Assembly: GCA_013329905.1 (NCBI GenBank)
Contig: DUJH01000024.1
Span: 680 to 8,835, forward strand
Direction of reading: 5' to 3'
Source: Candidatus Thalassarchaeaceae archaeon
GTDB lineage: Archaea > Thermoplasmatota > Poseidoniia > Poseidoniales > Thalassarchaeaceae
DNA length: 8,156 nucleotides
Part shown: positions 1 through 5,784 of the stretch, one piece after another
How the letters are laid out: each line of letters begins with the position of its first letter
Position numbering within the stretch: the first letter of the stretch is position 1
Notes under the pieces: model-generated
Database searches by the model: none
Seen by the model: the letters and a program-made list of their open reading frames with translations, nothing else
Told to the model about the DNA's origin: nothing
Made by a program: the position numbers and the translations under genes

Positions 1-1031
1 TCAGTCAAGATCACAAGAAAACCAAGATTGTTACATTGGTTGTGGCTGCTTTCGCCACAGTAATTTCGATTTTCGGTTTGTATGTTCCCGGAGGTGACTC
101 GGTATTCACGCTGGTAGTGCTTGCTGTCTACGGGCTAGGCTCGATTTTCGTGCCGATTTTGATTATCCGTTGGGCAGGATATGAGCCGGATACAACCCAC
201 ACGATGGCGATGATGGTAGCTGCTTTGACAGGCGTAATCACTTGGAGGCTGTTAGGATTGAACGATGACGTATTCGAATCGATTCCAGGAATGGGAGCGG
301 CTTTCATTACCCACTTCGTAATGCATCAATTACGCAATTCGGATGTCTCACCGCTTGGACGTTACGAATTACCCGACACTCGAACACTAGCGGTTGGCGC
401 ACTGGTAATTCTAGCACCAATTACGGTAGTAGAGGCAACCTATGCCTTCGCTGGACCGGATTCAATGGAATCAGGCGGAGGTCCATCGGGTGATTGGCTT
501 GTTGAGGCGAGTTTCTCAAGCGAGCAATTGGCTGATGGTATCGAGTATGTGAATGATGGAGAGAACTTGACTATCGATATGCACACTGATTCTGTCGACG
601 ATGCAGATGACTTGAATATCGTCGGGGTTAGAGTTACTCTGACCTATTCAGAAGACGAAACCAGTGCAGGGTTGGGTTGTAACATACCTGGCGCGTCTAA
701 TCCAGATCCAGACACCATAACAGGAACAATGGTCCACAACGACCACAACACTTCAGCAAGTGGTCAGAACTCAGGTGCAGGCCCTTCCTCTCATCTAGTG
801 GTAGTTGAGTGGTATAACGCCTCGATGACTGGAAATGTTAGCGGCGTATCGAAATCAGATATCAACAATGGACTAGACGTTGGAGATGCTGGTTTGGGCG
901 CTTACTCTCTAGATCTTACCGTAGTAGTTGACACCGGTGGAGGGGTTGGCTGTTCTCACACAGATGATGGTGAAGAGGTCGAGTATTTGGTAGAACTAAT
1001 TACTCTTGATTATACAATTGAAGCCGCTTGA
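1..1031 (+). CDS. Sodium/solute symporter-like C-terminal part with an extra helix and extracytoplasmic domain (5' partial)
   Basis: The frame is open to the left edge, so the start lies outside the window; a TTG at 36 is probably internal. Counting from base 36, hydrophobic helices lie near residues 1-17, 23-46, 57-75 and 82-98. Their order and motifs (WRLLGL followed by ESIPGMGAAF) resemble the last four helices of PutP-type sodium/solute symporters, where a Trp-Lys segment precedes an E-IPGF helix. A further helix at about 117-140 follows a short polar loop. It leads to a ~190-residue acidic, Ser/Gly/Asp-rich, probably beta-rich tail with two cysteines (215, 306) and four N-glycosylation sequons (177, 238, 261, 267). 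Family members with 13 helices end inside the cell, so one extra helix would put this tail outside. The substrate cannot be inferred. The gene is tail-to-tail with guaB, 11 bp apart. Symporter assignment is by remembered motif similarity; the tail matches nothing I can name. Confidence 0.62.
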   Translation, partial: SQDHKKTKIVTLVVAAFATVISIFGLYVPGGDSVFTLVVLAVYGLGSIFVPILIIRWAGYEPDTTHTMAMMVAALTGVITWRLLGLNDDVFESIPGMGAAFITHFVMHQLRNSDVSPLGRYELPDTRTLAVGALVILAPITVVEATYAFAGPDSMESGGGPSGDWLVEASFSSEQLADGIEYVNDGENLTIDMHTDSVDDADDLNIVGVRVTLTYSEDETSAGLGCNIPGASNPDPDTITGTMVHNDHNTSASGQNSGAGPSSHLVVVEWYNASMTGNVSGVSKSDINNGLDVGDAGLGAYSLDLTVVVDTGGGVGCSHTDDGEEVEYLVELITLDYTIEAA

Positions 1032-1042
1032 ACTCGAGAATT

Positions 1043-2506
1043 TCATCTACGATAGTTCGGCGCTTCACGAGTAATCTCGACATCGTGCACGTGGGATTCG
1101 GAGAGACCTGCGTTGGTGATCTTGACGAATTGGCAATTCTCGCGCATAGCCGCGATGTCGCCGTTTCCGGTGTATCCCATCGACGATCGGAGGCCGCCGA
1201 CGAGTTGGTGCAAGACGTGTTCAACCGGGCCTCGAGCGGGGACTCGCCCTTCGATGCCTTCTGGGACATACTTGCTTGTGTCACCCTGCTCGGATTGGAA
1301 ATACCTGTCATGTGCCCCCTTGCTCATGGCTCCTACGCTTCCCATGCCGCGGTACACCTTGTATGAGCGCCCTTGGTAGAGAATGGCTTCTCCGGGTGCT
1401 TCGTCTGTTCCGGCGAGGACGCTTCCAACCATTACGCAGTCCGCGCCGGCGGCGATTGCCTTGGCGATGTCGCCGCTAAACTTGATGCCTCCATCCGCAA
1501 TTACTGGGATGCTAGCTTTCTTGCAGACGGCTACGGCTGATTGTACGGCTGTGAGTTGTGGGACTCCTACTCCTGAGACGATGCGGGTTGTGCAGATTGA
1601 GCCGGGTCCGATGCCGACCTTGATGGCGTTCGCACCCGCTGAGATGAGTGCTTCAGCGGCTGCTCCAGTTGCTATGTTTCCGGCGATAATCTGTGCGTCT
1701 GGGCCTGCCAGTTCGCGGATCTGGGCGACGGTGTGGAGGACTCCGTGGGAGTGGCCGTGGGCTGTATCGACTACTACAACGTCGGCGCCGGCTTCGAAGA
1801 GTGCCATCGCTCGCTCGATGCCCTTCTCTCCAGTACCGGTCGCTGCTGCTACGCGCAAGCGGCCGTGCTCGTCCTTGCAGGAATTCGGGTTGTCGCGGCT
1901 ACGCTGGATATCTCGCACGGTCATCATGCCTGTGCACTTTCCGTCGTTGTCGACAACGAGGAGTTTCTCGATGCGGTGTTGGTGTAGGAGTTTCTTTGCG
2001 ACTTCAGGGTCGACGTGTTCGGGGACCGTTACGAGGTCGGTGGTCATCATTTCCGAGACGAGGATGCTGTCGTCGGCTACGAAGCGGATGTCGCGGTTGG
2101 TGATGATGCCGACGAGTTTGTCTTCTTGATCTACTACCGGTAGTCCGGAGAAGCCGTGCCTATCCTTTAGCGTGCGCAACTCACCGATTGTGGTTTCTGG
2201 TGTGACCATGATTGGGTCAAGGACCAAGCCTGACTCGAATCGCTTGACCGTGTTGACCTTGGCCGCCTGAGCCTCAATGCTCATGTTTCGGTGAATTACT
2301 CCGATTCCGCCGGCTTGAGCGATAGCGATGGCCATGCGAGATTCTGTCACCGTGTCCATCGCTGCAGACATGATCGGGATGTTGAGGTCGATGGTGTTGG
2401 TCAGCTTTGTCTTGAGGTCGACTTCGGCTGGAAGAACAGCCGACTCAGCGGGCAACAGAAGGACATCGTCGAAGGTCAAAGCCTCGGGTATGTTGTTGCT
2501 CGCCAT
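1043..2506 (-). CDS. guaB: Inosine-5'-monophosphate dehydrogenase
   Basis: GuaB oxidises IMP to XMP with NAD+, the committed step of GMP synthesis, in the cytoplasm. The 487-residue length matches bacterial and archaeal enzymes (about 485-490). Visible landmarks are the N-terminal LTFDDVLLLP motif (10-19); two CBS domains inserted at about 95-205, each ending in a V/NRDI motif; the NAD-side VVVVDTAHGHS segment with Asp248; the catalytic loop GPGSICTT with Cys305; the phosphate-binding IADGGIK (336-342) and GSVLAGTDE; the YKVYRGMGS motif (382-390); and the flap Arg401-Tyr402 (DRYFQ). All key residues are present and the reading frame is intact. The ATG at 2506 directly precedes the conserved N-terminus. 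There is no Shine-Dalgarno sequence, but a TATA-like box sits 26 nt upstream, suggesting a leaderless message. It stands alone on its strand, divergent from the retropepsin-like gene. Confidence 0.98.
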   Translation of the reverse strand: MASNNIPEALTFDDVLLLPAESAVLPAEVDLKTKLTNTIDLNIPIMSAAMDTVTESRMAIAIAQAGGIGVIHRNMSIEAQAAKVNTVKRFESGLVLDPIMVTPETTIGELRTLKDRHGFSGLPVVDQEDKLVGIITNRDIRFVADDSILVSEMMTTDLVTVPEHVDPEVAKKLLHQHRIEKLLVVDNDGKCTGMMTVRDIQRSRDNPNSCKDEHGRLRVAAATGTGEKGIERAMALFEAGADVVVVDTAHGHSHGVLHTVAQIRELAGPDAQIIAGNIATGAAAEALISAGANAIKVGIGPGSICTTRIVSGVGVPQLTAVQSAVAVCKKASIPVIADGGIKFSGDIAKAIAAGADCVMVGSVLAGTDEAPGEAILYQGRSYKVYRGMGSVGAMSKGAHDRYFQSEQGDTSKYVPEGIEGRVPARGPVEHVLHQLVGGLRSSMGYTGNGDIAAMRENCQFVKITNAGLSESHVHDVEITREAPNYRR

Positions 2507-2527
2507 TAGAGATGGCCCATGCCGGCC

Positions 2528-2536
2528 GTATATGAA
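2528..2536 (-). promoter_or_regulatory. Putative guaB TATA box
   Basis: On the minus strand the sequence reads TTCATATAC, centred about 26 nt upstream of the guaB ATG. In archaea the TATA box lies roughly 25-30 nt upstream of the transcription start, so the message would begin at or next to the start codon. No clear purine-rich BRE is evident. Prediction from pattern only. Confidence 0.38.
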
Positions 2537-2569
2537 CGATTCGCGCAGTCAGAATCGGACACGAATCGG
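2537..2569. repeat. GAATCGG direct repeats with inverted partner upstream of guaB
   Basis: GAATCGG occurs at 2552-2558 and 2563-2569, a spacing of 11 bp or about one helical turn. An inverted copy of the core, CGATTCG, lies at 2537-2543 and pairs with CGAATCG at 2562-2568. The cluster lies immediately upstream of the putative guaB TATA box, about 31-63 nt before the start codon. That is where an archaeal activator or repressor could act. The regulatory role is inferred. Confidence 0.3.
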
Positions 2570-2635
2570 CATCGATTAGACTACTTTCACTTCCGTTGAT
2601 GCAACCTCCCAAGCGAGGGTTTCAAGAAGGGTTGT

Positions 2636-2655
2636 CGGCCGCCCGCGGCCGGAGG
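2636..2655 (+). promoter_or_regulatory. GC-only hairpin overlapping the ribosome binding site of the retropepsin-like gene
   Basis: CGGCCG at 2636-2641 and again at 2646-2651 can form a six-pair all-GC stem with a CCCG loop. As DNA it is an inverted repeat with 7-bp arms around a 2-bp centre. The Shine-Dalgarno sequence GGAGG (2651-2655) begins with the last base of the stem and lies 7 nt before the ATG at 2663. It therefore both fixes the start and could be partly masked by the hairpin. Confidence 0.5.
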
Positions 2656-2662
2656 AATCTGC

Positions 2663-3106
2663 ATGCGAGCGCGCACCGTACTCGGTTGGAGAGAATGGAT
2701 TGGTCTTCCCGAATTGGAAAGCGGGGCGACATTGGCAAAGATGGATACCGGTGCGTGGTCGAATACGCTACACGCTGAAGAGATCAGCCTCATCGATAAC
2801 GGCATGGAACGTATCGTCAAGTTCCGCCTCTCCAAGAATGGAAACTGGTTCGAGCGTCCGCTCCATGAGTGGCGCAGAGTGCGCGACACCGGTGGTCACG
2901 ACACCCTGCGCCCAGTCATTCGAACCACACTCGAAGTCGCGGGTGAGGATCACGATATCCAAATCTGCTTGCAAGATCGTTCACGAATGCGCCACAGAAT
3001 CATTCTCGGACGCCGCTTCCTCAAAGAATTCGTAATAGACCCCTCTGAAGAATGCCTTCATCCAAAGCAGAGAACAATCCCTCGACTTAGAGAAATTTTT
3101 GATTGA
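2663..3106 (+). CDS. Retropepsin-like protein of the RimK-associated 'ATP-dependent zinc protease' family (COG4067/PF05618)
   Basis: This 147-residue protein has the full layout of the family: an N-terminal VLGWREWIGLPEL segment (6-18), the signature KMDTGAWSNTLHA (26-38) with a retropepsin-like Asp28-Thr-Gly, RPVIRTTL (83-90), and the C-terminal RHRIILGRRFL...VIDP block (110-127). The Asp-Thr-Gly and the family length (~140-160) suggest an aspartic-protease fold, probably active as a dimer. The historical 'zinc protease' label is doubtful, and the substrate is unknown. Relatives often sit beside RimK-type ATP-grasp ligases that add glutamate to proteins; no such ligase is seen here. Trp32 stands where an Arg or Lys is usual after DTGA. 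The start is supported by GGAGG 7 nt upstream. The gene lies 45 bp before the YbjQ pair, so co-transcription is possible but unproven. Fold confident; activity uncertain. Confidence 0.85.
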   Translation: MRARTVLGWREWIGLPELESGATLAKMDTGAWSNTLHAEEISLIDNGMERIVKFRLSKNGNWFERPLHEWRRVRDTGGHDTLRPVIRTTLEVAGEDHDIQICLQDRSRMRHRIILGRRFLKEFVIDPSEECLHPKQRTIPRLREIFD

Positions 3107-3151
3107 TAATGGATAACAAAACTTCATCCTTATCCTTCCTTTCGGAACTTC

Positions 3152-3490
3152 ATGAGCGAAAGTCAACCAACCTCAATATTCATGGTCAACACAGAAGATG
3201 TACCCGGAAAAAAAATTGTCAAAACAATGGGAGTTGTTAGTGGCTCGACGGTTAGAGCAAAGCACGTAGGAAAAGACATTTTTGCAGGTTTGAAAAATAT
3301 TGTAGGTGGCGAATTAAAGGCTTACACAGAACTTCTTGGAGAATCAAGAGATGAAGCCGTTCAGAGAATGTTGCAAGAGGCTGTTGGAAGAGGGGCCAAT
3401 GCAGTTGTAAATGTCAGAATGGCAACAAGTGCAATCACACCAGGTGCAGCTGAAATTCTTGCTTATGGAACTGCAGTTCTCGTAGAGTGA
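3152..3490 (+). CDS. YbjQ/UPF0145 family protein (soluble copy)
   Basis: This complete 112-residue protein matches the YbjQ family (PF01906, called 'putative heavy-metal-binding') over its whole length. Recognisable blocks are VNTEDVPGKKIV (12-23), MGVVSGSTVRAK (26-37), GLKNIVGGELKAYTELL (46-62), a helical segment with ESRDEAVQRML (64-74), GANAVVNVR (81-89) and the C-terminal EILAYGTAV (101-109). Family members form oligomers with a small alpha/beta fold. The molecular function is not established, and the metal-binding label has little support. No membrane segment is present, so it should be cytoplasmic. All five arginines are AGA and the gene is visibly AT-richer than its upstream neighbours. 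The ATG at 3152 has no good Shine-Dalgarno sequence. The membrane-anchored paralogue follows 10 bp downstream, indicating an operon. Confidence 0.93.
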   Translation: MSESQPTSIFMVNTEDVPGKKIVKTMGVVSGSTVRAKHVGKDIFAGLKNIVGGELKAYTELLGESRDEAVQRMLQEAVGRGANAVVNVRMATSAITPGAAEILAYGTAVLVE

Positions 3491-3492
3491 GG
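3489..3492 (+). promoter_or_regulatory. Ribosome binding site of the second YbjQ gene
   Basis: GAGG overlaps the stop codon of the first YbjQ gene and lies 8 nt before the ATG at 3501. Its position supports translation of the second gene from a shared transcript. Confidence 0.55.
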
Positions 3493-3500
3493 CGACTAAA

Positions 3501-4004
3501 ATGGAAGCGTGGGAAGCCCTCGGCCTCTTGTTTGTGTTCCTTGCATTAGCCGTTGCACTTTTTGGCCCAGTTTCATTCCTTGTATCAATGATTTTCAGTC
3601 GCCGTAAACATAGGAAAATGGTTGACAATGTGATGGAAAGAGTATCTACTACTGTAGATGAATACGGCAGAGATCCTCTAACAAATATGAAAACTCCATT
3701 GAGAAATGATCAGATAGCTCAAGCAAAGATGATTCAAGCAAATTTTGTTGTAGGTCCAGGTTGGTGGAACCAATGGATAGCCGGTTGGCACACACTAATA
3801 GGTGGAAATATCACTTCTTTCGATGATGTTTTGATGCTGGCCCGTCAAGAAGTTCTCCAGTCACTTAGAGACAAGGCATCAGAAGATGGCTTCGATGAAG
3901 TAGTAAATGTTAGACTTGAGAGTGCACGACTAACTTACCTAGCAAAGAAGTCTAACAAATATATCGAGATCTTTGCCTATGGCACCGCAATAAAATATGC
4001 GTGA
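3501..4004 (+). CDS. Membrane-anchored YbjQ-like protein
   Basis: This 167-residue protein has one N-terminal transmembrane helix (about 6-32) followed by the basic stretch RRKHRK (34-39), which by the positive-inside rule places the rest in the cytoplasm. After a polar linker (about 40-75), residues 76-167 form a divergent YbjQ-like domain. NFVVGPG, IAGWHTLIGGNITSFDDVLMLARQEV, VVNVRLESARL (134-144) and IEIFAYGTAIKY (155-166) align in order with the neighbouring soluble YbjQ, including the shared VVNVR and AYGTA blocks. It lacks the N-terminal T-E-x-x-PG strand of the classical family. Start and operon membership are supported by a GAGG site and a 10 bp gap. A mixed oligomer with the soluble copy, recruiting it to the membrane, is an inference. 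Downstream it is tail-to-tail with the LURP-one-related gene, 18 bp apart. Confidence 0.82.
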   Translation: MEAWEALGLLFVFLALAVALFGPVSFLVSMIFSRRKHRKMVDNVMERVSTTVDEYGRDPLTNMKTPLRNDQIAQAKMIQANFVVGPGWWNQWIAGWHTLIGGNITSFDDVLMLARQEVLQSLRDKASEDGFDEVVNVRLESARLTYLAKKSNKYIEIFAYGTAIKYA

Positions 4005-4022
4005 GAATGATTGAGAAGTCAA

Positions 4023-4613
4023 TCAATTCTGCTTACCTTCGATAGCAGCCAACAGCATCCCGCCTGCCAGTACGACCCTCGGGTCGAACCCACCGCTTTG
4101 AGCACCTGTCACGGTCAGCCGTTGAACGATTGGATTCATCTTCTGAGTGTACTCCACGGAACCACCACCATCGTTGCCTCGGAGGTGGAAGATCTGTGGG
4201 ATCAGGATGTTGGCGAAGGGAACGAACCTGCGAATCAATGCCAATAAACCGCTGTCTTCTGACAATTCGGCGTAGGCTTGGTCCTGCTGATCGAGCAATA
4301 CGTACGTATCTTTGAACAAGGACTTCATCCCTTTTCTTTTGAAGGTACCAAGGCTCTCATCGGACTGTGCATCGACTATATCGTATCCGGCGCTGAAATC
4401 CAAAATACTGCGCGCCTTGATGCTAATGAGTTGAGTGGTTTTTTCCTCATCCGTGTAAATGCGAATGTCTTCCTTCAATTTGAAAGCCTTCTTATTACAA
4501 AATCCAAGTAATTCGGTCTGCGAGTCATCCGTGTATATGTGGAAATCCTCTCCAATAATTTTCAAGACCTTTTTTCTAATCAGGTAAGTATCGGCTTCGA
4601 GTAGTGCCACCAT
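4023..4613 (-). CDS. LURP-one-related / YxjI-like family protein
   Basis: This 196-residue protein has the repeated pattern of the LURP-one-related (tubby-like, PF04525) fold: YLIRKKVLKIIGEDFHIYTD (10-29), then LLGFCNKKAFKLKEDIRIYTDEE (35-57), an ILDFSAGYDIVD strand pair (70-81) and LGTFKRKGMKSLFKDTYVLLD (87-107). Each block pairs a strand of the form 'x-I-Y/F-D' with a short hydrophobic strand, typical of the 12-stranded barrel around a central helix. Residues 121-141 are hydrophobic with Arg-Arg inside. The C-terminus (179-191) is a short apolar stretch, compatible with membrane contact. The family includes plant LURP1, bacterial YxjI and relatives of phospholipid scramblases; its biochemical role here is unknown. 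There is no Shine-Dalgarno sequence, but a TTTATC box lies about 26 nt upstream. It diverges from taw1, and nothing nearby hints at a partner. Confidence 0.8.
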   Translation of the reverse strand: MVALLEADTYLIRKKVLKIIGEDFHIYTDDSQTELLGFCNKKAFKLKEDIRIYTDEEKTTQLISIKARSILDFSAGYDIVDAQSDESLGTFKRKGMKSLFKDTYVLLDQQDQAYAELSEDSGLLALIRRFVPFANILIPQIFHLRGNDGGGSVEYTQKMNPIVQRLTVTGAQSGGFDPRVVLAGGMLLAAIEGKQN

Positions 4614-4636
4614 GACTTGTGCAGTGCTTCAATTGC

Positions 4637-4642
4637 GATAAA
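4637..4642 (-). promoter_or_regulatory. Putative TATA box of the LURP-one-related gene
   Basis: The minus strand reads TTTATC, centred about 26-27 nt upstream of the ATG at 4613, the same distance as the guaB box. This again suggests a leaderless message. The sequence match is short and the call is tentative. Confidence 0.33.
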
Positions 4643-4659
4643 CCCGATGCCGTCGGCGC

Positions 4660-4671
4660 TTTTTCGAAAAA
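4660..4671. repeat. Perfect 12-bp palindrome in the LURP-one-related/taw1 divergent promoter
   Basis: TTTTTCGAAAAA is a perfect palindrome located 47 nt upstream of the minus-strand gene and about 93 nt upstream of taw1. It could be a dimeric regulator site serving one or both directions, or an AT-rich BRE-like element; nothing shows which. Confidence 0.3.
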
Positions 4672-4751
4672 CAACGCATGAGCGGAATCATTCAAGACAC
4701 AACATCCTCACGCGCAGTCCCTGACGCGACCCCATTGTGGTGTTCGAAGTC

Positions 4752-4755
4752 GGAG
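4752..4755 (+). promoter_or_regulatory. Ribosome binding site deciding the taw1 start
   Basis: GGAG lies 8 nt before the ATG at 4764. The upstream in-frame GTG codons at 4737 and 4740 have no such site, so the ATG is the preferred start. Confidence 0.6.
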
Positions 4756-4763
4756 CTGATACA

Positions 4764-5783
4764 ATGCAAAGCTCGCCTATCACCAAGATCGAACCAAAGA
4801 TTGCGGCGCGCCTCGCAAAACAAAGTTACCACCTTGTTGGAGATCACGGGGGAGTGAAGGTTTGCCATTGGACAAAGCAGAGTTTGATTGCAGATCGCTC
4901 GTGTTACAAGGGCACTTTCTACGGCATCGAAAGCCACGGTTGCATGCAGATGGCGCCGAATGTCGATACCTGCAACCTTGCCTGCACTTACTGCTGGAGG
5001 GAGCCTCACTCGGACAAGCTCACGAAGATTGACGACGACCCCTACGAACTCTTCCTCGAATCGGTTCGTGCACATCGTCGTCTGCTCACCGGTTTTGGAG
5101 GGAATCCTAAGGCCGATCGCGAGAAGTGGCTCGACGCTCAGAATCCTAAGCACGTTGCGATTTCGTTGAACGGCGAGCCGACGCTTTACTCGCGGCTCGG
5201 CGAGTTCCTCGATGTTTGTCATCAGCATGGGGTGTCTACTTTCCTAGTGACGAATGGCTCGCTTCCGAAGGTGATTGAGGAACTCGACCCCCTTCCTACT
5301 CAATTGTATGTCAGTGTGGATGCGCCTAACAAGGAGATATTCAATCGGCTGTGCAAGCCGAAATTCGATACTGCTGCTTTTGAGAAATTGGAGAAGACTC
5401 TGGCTTTGTTGCCGAGTCTGGATACGCGAACTGTCTGTCGTCATACGCTGATTAAGGGCGAGTCGCTTGGACATTGGAAGGATTATGCGCGACTCGACAA
5501 TATCGCTGATCCTGATTTCATCGAGGCGAAGGGCTACGTGTATGTTGGTAATTCTCGCGCGAACCATACGATTGAGAATATGCCGAGCCACGATGATGTG
5601 ATGGACTTCAGCCGTAAGTTGGCGCCGCTCGTTGGCCGAGAGGTTTTGTCTGAGCGACGTGAGAGTCGAGTGGCTCTCATCGGCCGAGAGATGATTCCGA
5701 TCGTCCTACCTGAGAAGGTGCGCGAGTTGCCAAAGGACTTGGGGATAGCCAAGCCGCAGAACTTCTCGCTACCAATTGCTTGA
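4764..5783 (+). CDS. taw1: tRNA 4-demethylwyosine synthase (archaeal TYW1)
   Basis: Taw1 is a radical SAM enzyme that condenses pyruvate with N1-methylguanosine-37 of tRNA-Phe to make the tricyclic 4-demethylwyosine, which protects reading frame. With the ATG at 4764 it has 339 residues. The SAM-cluster motif CX3CX2C is Cys70-Cys74-Cys77 in DTCNLACTYCWREP. Three more cysteines (34, 47, 60) keep the 13+13 spacing of the second 4Fe-4S cluster described for Pyrococcus Taw1 (Cys26, 39, 52). Lys49 in CYKG corresponds to its pyruvate-binding Lys41. SLNGEPTLYSRL (134-145) carries the SAM-binding GEP motif, and YVSVDAPNKE (182-191) is also family-typical. There is no N-terminal flavodoxin domain, as in archaeal rather than eukaryotic forms. 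GTG codons at 4737/4740 could add nine or eight residues, but GGAG favours the ATG. It is a single-gene unit. Confidence 0.95.
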   Translation: MQSSPITKIEPKIAARLAKQSYHLVGDHGGVKVCHWTKQSLIADRSCYKGTFYGIESHGCMQMAPNVDTCNLACTYCWREPHSDKLTKIDDDPYELFLESVRAHRRLLTGFGGNPKADREKWLDAQNPKHVAISLNGEPTLYSRLGEFLDVCHQHGVSTFLVTNGSLPKVIEELDPLPTQLYVSVDAPNKEIFNRLCKPKFDTAAFEKLEKTLALLPSLDTRTVCRHTLIKGESLGHWKDYARLDNIADPDFIEAKGYVYVGNSRANHTIENMPSHDDVMDFSRKLAPLVGREVLSERRESRVALIGREMIPIVLPEKVRELPKDLGIAKPQNFSLPIA

Positions 5784-5784
5784 A

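Noticed and set aside
1383..2129. A 248-codon + strand frame opposite guaB.
   Set aside because: It is the antisense shadow of guaB; the product is low-complexity Ser/Arg/Pro without family features.
4737..4763. GTG start for taw1.
   Set aside because: The ATG at 4764 has GGAG at 8 nt, whereas the GTG codons have none; the extra residues are not conserved in the family as I know it.
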